Shown here one piece after another: positions 36,897-49,200 of a stretch of 64,000 nucleotides of DNA. Position 1 is the first letter of the stretch. Each line of letters opens with the position of its first letter. The position numbers were made by a program, and so were the translations under genes. The notes under the pieces were generated by a model that saw only the letters and a list, made by a program, of their open reading frames with translations, made no database searches and was not told where the DNA came from. This DNA comes from Apostichopus japonicus. Taxonomy: Eukaryota > Echinodermata > Holothuroidea > Aspidochirotida > Stichopodidae. The stretch is from assembly GCF_037975245.1 (NCBI RefSeq), contig NC_092565.1:11092499-11156498 (forward strand). The letters are read 5' to 3'.

Positions 36897-36946
36897 CAGT
36901 GCACAACAGTGCACAATAGTGCACAACAGTGCACAACAGTGCACAC
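36897..36946. repeat. 11-bp repeat of gtgcacaacag, five copies
   Basis: The unit gtgcacaacag or gtgcacaatag is repeated in tandem and contains the palindrome GTGCAC each time. It lies just beyond the SRP72 3' end. Confidence 0.92.
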
Positions 36947-36992
36947 TATCGACCAAAACAAGAAAAAAATAACACAGACAGTCGTGGGTATT

Positions 36993-36998
36993 TTTATT
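36993..36998 (-). terminator. Candidate polyadenylation signal of SRP72
   Basis: Minus-strand AATAAA, 75 nt downstream of the SRP72 stop codon. This is the first canonical hexamer after the stop, and the distance is compatible with a short 3' UTR. Not confirmed by transcript data. Confidence 0.5.
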
Positions 36999-37072
36999 AT
37001 CTGTAGTTATGAAGGTTCTTTGTAACATGTCGGATTATAAGTTGTCTTCAAGAATAAACTGTTGTTGTTGTT

Positions 37073-37232
37073 TTACCAGCCTCCTTTCTTCTTTTTCTTA
37101 CTTTGCTTCTTGCGTGCTGCTGCCTGAGCCGGCTTTTGTTGACGGGGTGCTTGCTGCTTTGATGGCGCGGGGGATGCGGGGTTGCTACTGGAATTTGAGC
37201 CTGGTTTGGGGGAGCCTGGTCCACTGGCATCC
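37073..37232 (-). CDS. SRP72 coding exon 17 and stop
   Basis: Residues 615-667: a Pro/Ser-rich stretch, then QKPAQAAARKKQSKKKKK and the terminal GGW followed by TAA. The GGW end is shared with vertebrate SRP72. Confidence 0.95.
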
Positions 37233-40200
37233 CTGTTCCAAAAAATGGAAAAGAGAGGTAAAACTGACAAATTTATCAGAAAAGTTTGACAAAGTTCTAA
37301 AAAAGTAATTGAGTGACTGTAAGGAAGTGTTATTATGATATCCACTGGACCAAACAATCTTCCATTTCATATCTTTGACTATGGTATAATAAGAAAAATA
37401 AAAGAGGGTAAATTGTTAATTTCCAATAGCTTTACATTTGGAGAAATTTTTATTTGTGAGATGGGTTTTTTCTTCTTCCGTTTTTGTGGTTTTCGATAAA
37501 ACTTTCCCTACAAGTTCATGCAAAGCTAACATGGACTCACAAAACATAGTGAACACAGAATGTTTGAGCACATTCTCTGTTGGTTTTAAGTGCAATCTTC
37601 AGATATATGTTCAATACAGACAGAAAACAAAGAGAACATGAAAACATTTGTGAAATTACTACTCATTGAAACTTATTTTTCTTCCAGCTGTTCCAGTCTC
37701 TAAATCTCTGTAGTGCCTATTTTGTTATGTTTACATATTCATGTAAGTGTATATATGTGTATGTGTTTATGTACATATGTACAAATTTATTTTATGTAGG
37801 TTTGTTTAAGGTGTTAATGCATGCTACATTGTCTAAGTGTGCTTATGTGTACATATTTATCTACTAACACAGGGGTCCAGAATAACAAGCGTTCGGTAGC
37901 ATTTTAGTGAATCTCCTCAACTATTCTGTGTATATGTGACAATAATGTTAGGGCATCCACCACATGTTTAAGTAAGTGTAACAATCAATCTATTCTTGAT
38001 ACTATTCTCAAAATCTTGTCACAGTTTGACCTCTCTCTTTGTTTTTACACATGAACTATATTAATCTTTCAGAGCCATTAAAACTTCTGAACAATAAAAT
38101 ATTCCCTGTGAAGTAACCTGTCTTAAGTTTAAGAACCATCCATTGTTCCTTCTCAGAGATCACCTGTTTACAATCCTGCCCTCAAACACTGACACACCGA
38201 TAGACATAAAACACTAGCCCGCTTGAATGGATAGATTGCCTGCATTCACCCGAAGATGAAAACTTACATTTCGCTTGCACCCGATGTAGCACCTTGAGTT
38301 CCTTTGCCTACACCAGTCTGTTTCTTGTACCTCTTTCTGGTTCTGAAGGCTGCCCTCTCTCTCATCGGCTGCCATCGTTCGGGGTCAGGGGTCGCAGATG
38401 GGTCATAGTTCTTTGGTAGCTTGGCTATCAACAACAACAAAAGTACCAATATGAATGGGAAAATAAATGATGCTAGAGTTTAACCTTCTCTTCAGAATTG
38501 CATAACTAACAGGTTATCATCTTAATCTAGATACTTCTCACTAATAGCAAGTTGAACAAGAACAGAAATGAACAAAACAGTACTGAATATGTTGCGCGTT
38601 ACGTTTCGAAAGTAGAAAATCAAAAGTGAAAATCTCAGCAGCCAGACACAAGACTACACATTCAACATTTTCTACTTCCCAATGGTGTTGTGTAAAGACA
38701 TCACCTCAAACCTTAACAATAGACCAGAGAAGATGAAAACAAGAGGACTCTATTGTAGCCTGGTGGTGTCTGGAATCACAATTTGATGATAATTTTGATA
38801 ATAATGCCTATTTCATGTATGAAACTTTCTGCAAATATGACTGGCTTCACCAAGCAACTGCCCTTTTTTTTCATTTTATTCCATATATACCTTTTCTCTT
38901 CTTTTTCCTCTTTTTTTGTTCGGTTTCTGGAGCCGCTGGTCCTCCGGTCGCTTTCTCCTCCGTGGCTGGAACCGTCGCCCCCTTCTTCAACTGACGGGTC
39001 GTGACAGAGAGCGGAGTCGTTTCAAGAGCATCGACATCGATATTTCCGGAGAGCTCTTTCACGGGTGGAAGTTCCTGGCTGAGTCTACGAGCAAATGTTT
39101 TGCTGAGGAAAAATCTAGTTGCTTATTTTGGCTACAATTGATCAAAAGTGGAATACAAAAATGGACATAAGAAAAGAAATTTTTACACCAATAAATTTGA
39201 AAAGATGTTGACATGGTCAATGCTAATGCTATAACTATGCTAGTTCAATTTCCACAAGTTCTCATCAGCTTTCTAGCACATAACTAACGCCTTGTTTCAT
39301 AGCGATGATATTTCCCCCAACCACTTGATGATATTGGTGATATTGATATTGGTTCGGGCTAGACACATCTGTAACAAGAGTGTTAAAGGTCTGGGCAAAG
39401 TATTGGAATTGAAATGTACCAAATGTTTGGAAGAATAAGGTATCTATTGTGACACTAATATGAAAAAAGGAGCAATATACATGTAACAATCATTTAGAGG
39501 GGTTGGGGGGGGGAGATTTAGTAGGGTGGGGGCAGGGATTGTGGGAGACATTACAATACAAACATTTAAGCAGCTGCTTTCAACATTTCAACCCAGACTT
39601 TAATTATACCCTTTCTTTCTTGAATGTATTTTTCAATTTCATTTTTAAAGGATACTCTTGAGCTCTTTTTGGATCAAACTTTGAATAAGCAGAAATCAGT
39701 TGAGCTAATGTCTTGATGTCATCAGGGTTAGCTCTGTCAAGAAAAGGAGAAAAAAAAAACTTTTTGAACCCAATGTACAATATATTCTTTGAAATAGCAG
39801 CATGTTGAATATGTCGTCACTTTAATGATATAAAATGAACCGGCAGTTTATAAGTTGCACTCAAGATGCTGCTACAACATAAGCAGATGGTATCAAAGCC
39901 GGGACCCAGAAACTAGCTGTCATTCGGCCCCTTGTTTAGGTCTCCATATGAAAAGGAGAATACATTATTACTCATCCCATATTTCCTTGGTCCCCTAATT
40001 GACCCTGGGCCTCATGATGTAGCCATCCTGAGCCCAACCACCCCCCCCCCTCTCCCTGACTCTGGTTAGGCCTGCAGTTATGAGGCAAGACATGTGTGAG
40101 GCGCATGAAACACAAAGAGAGATATAAAACATCCTTTGTGACTTAACGTCAGCAAAATTTCTAGCGACCAGATCCTACCTTGAGTGAATTTAACTTGTTT

Positions 40201-43200
40201 TCTACAAGTTTCTTAATATTTTTTTAATTACTTCGTAAGAATATGTCTTTTATAAAAAACGGTATGATTACTGAGAATCACGACAATGAACAGCAATTAA
40301 CTGCGCAGAATAATTATTGAATTATGACTAAATGCTAATTAGCTAATTAATCCATTAGTTGAGGAAAAACAATTTCTTACTTTCTCAAATCTTCCAATAG
40401 AGTTGTAGCAGCCTGTGATTGGCCATGTCTCATTTTGAAGTCTGTACTCTCTCGAAGCAGAGTGTTCAAGTCTTTCTGCGGCCCCTGCGACAAAGCCAGA
40501 ATAAGGATAAACAACCAGTTAAACTTAGGAAGATCTTGGTGAGCATTCTGTTGAACATTTGAAGACGGTTAATCATAAATGGCACCGGTTTCTCTCTACT
40601 TTAAGATATCCCAAGATCCTGACAAAAAACAAGTTTCCTCCAGCTCTTGTGCAAACTAATGTCTTGATCACTTACTCCTTGAGTCTTATACCAACTGACA
40701 GCGCCGTCAAGGACCTTCAGGGCAGAGTCCACGTCATCCATATTTGTGTATAGCGCCACCAAAGTCGACACGACACCCGGCGCATACTGGTCATCTCCCA
40801 GTGCTTGCAGAACGTCACAGGCTTTGTTGACATGTCCTGCTCAGAAAATATCAACCAAAATAAAAAGAAGATCCTGCTAGGATGAAAACGTCAAGCCCAC
40901 TTACTCTTACATAGAAATAATATCAGTCCAGGTGACATTAGCATAGTGTAGATTAAGAATGAACTAAAACCAGCAAATAAGAGGGACATGTTCATAATAT
41001 TAATCTCTGAAACGTTTGACAACGAAACACACATCTTTCATAAATAACGTTATATATGAACTAGAAATATTGTATACAGCTAGCTTCACCTTTTCCCTTT
41101 TTAACATTTTCTTGTTCCTTAGGGAAACGAAATAACTTTTTGCAGGGTCAAGACCATCAGTTTTGTACTGGGGAGAGGGGGGAGGGGGGCTAAGATGCCA
41201 TGTCATCCAAGTGAGGGGTGTAAGAGAAAGTGAAAAAATTGAGGGTGCGTATATGCTAAACAGCACCCACCCCACCCACCCCCTTCAAGAAGTATATGAG
41301 GTCACGCCCATATGTCTTAGGTCACTCCCAGGTCATCTGAGTTGTGTCAGGGTTCAAGACAAGGTAATGAGATGGGTCATCAACTAACAATGTGGAACAT
41401 CTCCAATAACAACCTGAGTTCAAGGTAAAGGACAAATACAAGTTAAAATATCACCAACCTTGAGAGAGGAAGAGTTGTGCTAGAGATAGCTTAACACGAA
41501 TCGAAGCATTCTCCTTGGAAATGTAATCCTACAAAACAAAAGTAAGATTTAATTTGTATGCATGGTTATTGTATTAAATGCTGAATGGTACGTAACAAAT
41601 GAACACTACATTATCTCCTTTTGCTTAGCACAAAATGTTATGAGATTATAGAAACAAAGAAGATCCTGCTAGGATCGAAACGTCAGGCAAACTTACTTTT
41701 ACACATTCTCTTACACAGGCTCTCTAGTGGATAAGCAGTTTGCTGACAGTTTTATTTTATTTTGATTATAGAAACATAATAAGATAGTCAGCAGATACAT
41801 AGGTAGATTATAATTTACACGGAAAAGCAAGTTTCTACGTAATATAAAAATCATCGTGATTGGAATAACAAAATTGAAGGTATCAAATTTTAAGCGTCCC
41901 AAATCTCACAACCTCTAAAAACTATGCAAAGTATTATTCATTCCACACTGTCAATCCATGCACGGCTCACGGTGTGATCCTCGAATACGGGAAACTTTTC
42001 TTGGCGTAACATAGCTTACACGTTGTGCAATTCTTTAGTAAGCTTCTTGAGGGAAAGGAATTCTTGAATTTGCAGGATACAACTTTCACTTCCCTGGTCT
42101 TAACTTGGAACCAGATTTAAATTTCATTGGTGTTTCAAAAAATGTACTGTTAACATAAATGAGTAATAAATTCTATGATGATAAAGGTAACTTTACCTGC
42201 AACGTCTCGAAAGCCTTTTCGATCCGTTTTTCTCTTGTAAACAGAGCTGCTTCGATCATGACCAAAGTGTCTCCATCTTCGCCTTTCAACTTCTTCAGCT
42301 GTTTGCGACAATTTTCAAACTATCAGAAAGACAAAAACAGGAATTCACTCGTTCAGAACAAAATATTAATGTGAAGCATCATCGAGAACACTCGGTACTT
42401 TGGTTGAGCTACAAAAAATCAAAAACAGTTTGTATATAAAATATCTTGGACTGAAGTTTTCTGATAAAGCTGGGCATTTTAGTATAATATGAAATGATGA
42501 AAAAAGAATGTTGTGTCTTGTTTTTGTATATGTCAAGACCTTCCTGACAGCTTAGTAAAGAGATACACATAATCAATTGAGCAATATGGCACAAGAGTGG
42601 GAAAATCTAAGGAAAACGTAGGTCAAAAGTGGGAATGAAAACAAGAGATGAATATTAATGAGAACAAACTTGCTATTTTTTTACGTAGTGCTAAGTTGAT
42701 ACTTGAGGTGCCACGGAAACGAAATGACCCCTAATAGTTCAATTTCATAATGACATGGGTGATAATCTGTTGTAGTTGAAATCAAACATTACAAAGTGCA
42801 GGAAATATATTAAAGGTATTTTTGTAAAAAGTTGGAAAATCTTGGATGGAGATAAAACAAAATTTCAAAAAATAGGGGTGGCAGGAAGAAAAGGTACAAA
42901 AAGAAGAAGCATATGTCAGCATGTGAGAACTATCACGCAATACGTCAGTTATCTGATACTATGTAGATCTTTTAAACTTCAAAGGGATAGAAATTCTAAA
43001 TATTGCAACTTCAAAAATGAAAAAGCACATAGAAACACAACAAACAGGTCGTTACTGTAGTTACCTGTTAGCCCAAAACGAAGAAGGGTTGTTGCCATAT
43101 GAGATTTTTGTGATTGGTATGTATCATAAATTTTGTTTATATCCCCCACAAATGAGTTTGCCATACGCCGCACGACAAGCCACGCCTATTTTCAACTCCT

Positions 43201-46200
43201 CATTGTTCAGTCACAATCAGGTTGTGCTGTCTTTCCAAAACACTGTGACTGGTTTTGACAGTGATTTCTGTTTTGTTGCCAGCAAAGCATGGCAGAAAAG
43301 TCCTTCACTTATATTTGTGTAAAATATCTTCTTTTGGGTGTATGATTAATATGTCACTTTGGCATAAATATCGTGAGCAAAGACTCGTATCGATATATAT
43401 GTATGGCCCATATCCTGTTTTATCCCAACAACAAATAGTTTTAATGACATTATGGTTAAAGGGGTAACTGATTGGATGAATTGTAGCCAAGGAGGCCAAT
43501 ATTGAAAGGTTAACCAGGATATTATCCATTAAATGTCCATTTATTGTCCATTTTAATGTCCATTAAATGATTCTCCTACCTGATTAGTGTACAGATAAAA
43601 GAGACATCTATTATATGACAGAGTATTCTGTTGATGTTTGGTCACTTTGTTCTCCAAACCAGCAACCTGTGTAGCTCTGATCTTCTTCTTGGAATCAAAC
43701 ACATTCTGATCCTGTTATTATTTACAGAACAAGAAGTACAAAGGGGAAGGTTAAAGACCATGTCATAAATACTTATTTCAAGGAGCAGCAGTTACTAAGC
43801 AAGCAATCATAAACCCCTTAGTTCTCTTTGCTTTACAATTTCATCTTATATTTACATGCATTAAGGAATAGTGCTTTGAATTGGCTTAACAGCAATTAAC
43901 AGACTTGAGACGTTTCTTGATAAAAAAGAAATTGTCAAATTTGTGTAAAAATTTGATTCATCGTGTGTGCTAAACTAATGAATTATTCTCTGGTCTTGAC
44001 TGGTTTCCCATTATTCATTTACTTATATGTTTATAACATTGATAACTGACAGATAGTCTGTAATATCTGTATTGTAAACAAACCTTAACTCAGTCTCACC
44101 CTGTACTACAAATCAAAGGTACATTGTTATGCATTGTTTGATACAAATATCCATTAGCACAGTCATGACCTGAGTACTTCTTATCCAGGAATTGTTCAGC
44201 TAATATCTGTTGTGCATGAATATTAAAGCCCATTTATCATTACTGTAGATGAAACTCACACTCACGCAAGGAGAGATTTGAAAATACAACCACAAGTTTT
44301 AACATACTAGACAAACCAACTGAGACTTTTTTGATTATAATCAACTCTTGTCACCAGCATATCACCTATCCAATTGTAAATTTCTTACAGTTGATTTTTT
44401 GTCAAATAGTTACACTTTGATATTAGGGTATACAGAAAACACGCACCTTATTAAGGGAAATGATGTTGTTTGATGCTACAGCCAGGAGACCAATATCACT
44501 CGGTCTGGAAAAAAAAAGAAAAAAAAGTTATTACTCTCAGTTGTTGCTCTTTGCTTCCAAATGTAAATCAATTTCAATAATCCTATCATTACAACGTGGA
44601 AAGATCATAAACAGGTACGTGATGTGCTGAGTACTAAACTTGAAAAGAAATAAGCCAAAATATAAAAAACGAAATGCTTACAGACATCGTTTAAGTATTT
44701 TAAGACACAAGAAATGTACTACAGCCATTGGCCAATCTGGGATTTTTAAAATCTGTAGTTTGTGATGTGTCACTCTGCAAGCCATACAATATTCACAACT
44801 AATTCAAGGAAATTTATACGTCTGATCATCCGAGTCGACCAAATTTCTTTTTGGACAACCAAAATGAGCTTTGGTGGTCGACCGACAGACGACCAGTTGT
44901 TAACATCAAATTCAGAATATATTGTAAATAACTACCCCCATCAAATAGGTAAAATGATAAATTGGGTATCCATGTACATCACTTTGTAAATAACTGCAAT
45001 AAAACAAACTAAAACTAGTTACAGGCCTATGATCCAATCAAAGGGGAGTTTTCAAAGGCCAAAACTGGTGTTCTATTCACCAAACCTACACATCTCTCCT
45101 CTCCTACAGTGTATACATTGGACATTCTTTGTTATTTTGCTATATTTTCTTTTCCAGACAGCCAAATTTGCCGATTGGGAAAGCAAAATGTAACCCCCGG
45201 AAAAAAAATTGTAAAAAATTGGCATACAATATGCAGTCATTTGGTTGCTCTTTAATCAATGAACTATTTGACAACGGAAGTCTTATACCCCATAATTTTC
45301 ATGTACTCATTGGTTTATTAGCCGGCATTATTTATTGTTTCTATCTTTTCTGGTTGTGACTTTCCATGTTATTCTTTATTTTCTCCATGGCACCCTATCT
45401 TATCTTAAATTGTAGGTTGGTGATATCTTGTTTCAATCTGGCCTGTTGCTCCAGCACCTATGGCCCCTCTTATGAGAGCCCCTGGTCTAGGGGGGGCATA
45501 ACTTTACCTTGCCTTCACCACCTGGTTGTAGAGGGCCATGGCCTTGTCTGTCTTGCCCATGAGTTGTAGAACATAACCCCTTTGAACTCTGATTATGCCT
45601 AGCTCTGCCTCTTCATCATCCTTGAAAAAATAATTATGAAATGAATTTCAAATTCCTTTGATAGCTAATGAATATTTAACAGGAGCAACAAATCAATGAA
45701 TATATAAATAAATAAATAAACTAAACCAAAATGAATTTAAACATTAATGAAAGGAGGTTAGCAATGTGTTAGATGAATGTATACCACAAAGAAAATTGAA
45801 AGCCTGCATATGAAATACTCAATAGTCCCCTCCCCCCCCCCCCCAACTGGTCCTCTGTGTACCCTCTACACACCCACCTCTTCATCTAGACCTTCTTTGC
45901 AAAGTTCTTCAGCATGATCCAGTTCTTCCAGGGCCTCTTTAAACTTTCCTTTTCCAGCCAAGAGGCTGGCTTTGTTGAAACTCAACTCATAATTCTCCTC
46001 ACTGAGTCCAGGATCCTCCTGAAATACAAAAACAATTGTTTTCTTAAAAACAGAAACTATAGTGGAGGATTTTTTTTTTTTAAGAATTAATTTGACACTT
46101 TGTCATTGAAGTTTAAGTTCAAAATTGAAGCCATGACAATGTTTCAAGCTTTCTTTTTTAATATCCTATCAATATATATAGATATCTATGTATTAGCCTC

Positions 46201-49200
46201 ACTTGTCTGGTAATTCTTGTCATCACCAGCAATTTCCAAACTTATAGCATAAAACAAATCATCCTCTTTTAAAAGTTCTGGTTGTAATTTGAACAGTGGT
46301 TATTAAATTTTCCAACCCCTCAGTTTGTGAATGTGAATGTAAGAGACTACTAACAGCTGGCAGGATAGGATATAAATTTCTGCATGTTTACCATAAAGGA
46401 GCAAAAGGAACAGAAAACTTTATAACACATCTAAAACCATCCAAGTCACAAGTCTTCCAGTAAATAGTGGCTGCTCATGCTAATCAAAATGGAACACCAG
46501 TATTCAAGTAATTTGTTTGGAGTTTTCAAAGAATGGTTTATAAAGGCAAAATGCTGATCATAAATGGAATCAAATTATATTACTAATGACATTAAATTCT
46601 GCCTCAAGCAAAGTCTTTGTTTTTCCCCAATATTTTCAGTTTTGAATCTACTTTGACTTTTAATCTATGACCTCCATAAAATGTTGTTGACTCATTGCAC
46701 TCAGTATAAAACATTCTACCTTTCTTTCACAACAACATTTAGTCAATGAGATCCAGTTCTTGAAAATACAAAATATTGACCTCAAACACATTAGCAAGAT
46801 TATAGGTCATACTACAGAACTGCTGTAACCCAACCCTACAGTTCAAGGCAGAACACAACATATCTTGCCATAAGTTGAGAACCCTTGACTGAAAGGAGAA
46901 CCTCATGAATATGAAATGTTTCAATGAAAAAAAAATAAGGACACTCACACTTTCCTGAGCATTCCATAACTGCAAGGCAGCCAAGACAGCAGAAAGATTT
47001 GTTCCTCTCTCCTCATCAAAGTCATCCTGCGAAAAAAAAAAAAAACCTGCAGATAAGCTTTCTACCTTTCTGAGATTTTGAGTCACCTGGCTAGCAGAGA
47101 GCATCACTAACATCAGATTAATAAATCAAGTTTGCCTGTATTACTCTAAAATAAATTTTCAAATGTGCATAAAAAAGAAAGGAAGAAGGGGCTTGAGATG
47201 GCTTTTACTCACACTGCTGTTTTTTATGAGGTCTTTGTAGATGTCAAGACATTCACTGTACTCTTCCAGACGATACAGCTAACAAGAAAAGGAGGGGAAA
47301 AAAGATTCAAAGAGAGAATTGAGCGTCAACTATATGAATACTTTAGTAGACAAAACTTGTTCAGTCTTGTCAGAGACCCTTCTGAGAAAAAATATCTTAG
47401 TGAATCACCTGTAACCAATGTCCAAAGCATTATGGAACCCACTGACACTATTTCAGAGCAAACAAGGGTAGGAAAAGCTTCTATTGATTTGCTAATGTCT
47501 ACGAGAAACAACTCCTGAAGAATACTTTCTACAGACAACTTTCTGAAAATTGAGACATTAAGCTTGTTCTAGAGACCAAATTTAAAGATGAAAAGCAAAA
47601 TATCAACAACAACAAAAAGGGGGGAGGAGTAAGTCCTCTACAAGCAAATTTGAAGTCTTTTGGATTCATCTCTTTTCATTAATGAGTAACTTTGAACATT
47701 ATCAATGATAATTCCAAATATGCTTGTACTCAAATGGTAAACATCTATAATCTTGGGATGTTGTAAGGATCCTGGTTTAGTCAAGATGTCGAAGCTGTAA
47801 TTAGTAGTCATTTTCTAGTGCTATCTCCAACGTACTCAGACATACATATAAACAAACACACTACAACATGAGTACATACTAACAATTCACAACTAACTGT
47901 TCTCCATAATGCAACTAAGTATACAAGCACCTGTGTCTCTATATGCTAGATTTTCCTTTTAAAACAATTGAAATTTGGGTAATGAAAAAACTAGTTTACA
48001 AATAAAGAGAGAAAAGACTGATTGAAAACAAACTGCTTATCTACTGCAAAATGTCTAGATGTAGGATCATAAATAAAAATACCTTCTTCAAAAGGCAACA
48101 AATAACGAACAAATTTGATGCACGGTAATTAACATGATAGCCACTTACCACTTGACCGAGTAATTCTTTCACCTTATCATCAGGTTCTGTGATATTACGA
48201 AGTGTTTTCAGAGATTCTGGAACTTTGTTCAGACGGTACTGGCAGTATGCTTTCTCAAACATCAGATCACTAAATGAGAAAGAGAACAATTGAATTTGGA
48301 TCATTTAGACAAACAGATAATCTTACATGTTGTAGGAGGATCAGGCTGATAGCCATGAGGTTGCAATATCTAGTGCTCACTGTTGTTTCAAAATAGTGTT
48401 TACAATAATACTGTAGTAGTTCAGAATGAACCATATGTTAGTAATCCAACAGGGTCTCCAGCAACTAATAATTTATAACAGACCTGTAAAAACACAAGCT
48501 CCTGTAAGCTGCCTGTCAGCAATGTTGTAAATATAGAATACACAAACAGCCCCTTACAACTTGCTCCTTACTATTCTCCCTTACCCCCACCCCCAAACAC
48601 ACACCAAAACGGAGAATAATACTAAGTAACCATGTTGGTGTTATGAGTAAAAGAAATTCCACATTTACTTATATTCCAAATATAGAAATTCATTCACTTT
48701 ATATGGAAGAAATTTCAAAAAATGTGTTATAACATGATCTCTCCTTTTTTTGCTTTGATGTTTATTTTCATCATATTTTCATAATATCTAACCAGAAACC
48801 ATTCATTATCATCATTTTTCTGCCGTGAAATTGTTTGATCCCATCTGTGTAATATAAACCAACAAGCCTTGCTTCATTGTTGTGTAATATTGAAAGGTTA
48901 TAAAATAAGTCTTTCAATTTGAGATGACACAAAAAGTTTATGTCGTTGGTGTATTATCTCAGATCATATTGTCCTCTTCAATATGAAATCAATTCAATAG
49001 AGTGAGATCAGTATCTCACCAATGGTAGAAGCTATGAAGTTGTAAGACTTATGTATTTCTTCTTACAGCCTTCTTATTTATCTAATGTCTTAATTAAGAT
49101 TCAAGATAATCCTGCACACAAGAAAATCTTTGCCAAATGATATTTTAGTAAAGGCATCCTGACCATTCTTATTTTCCCTAGGACGTTGTCAACTCACCTG

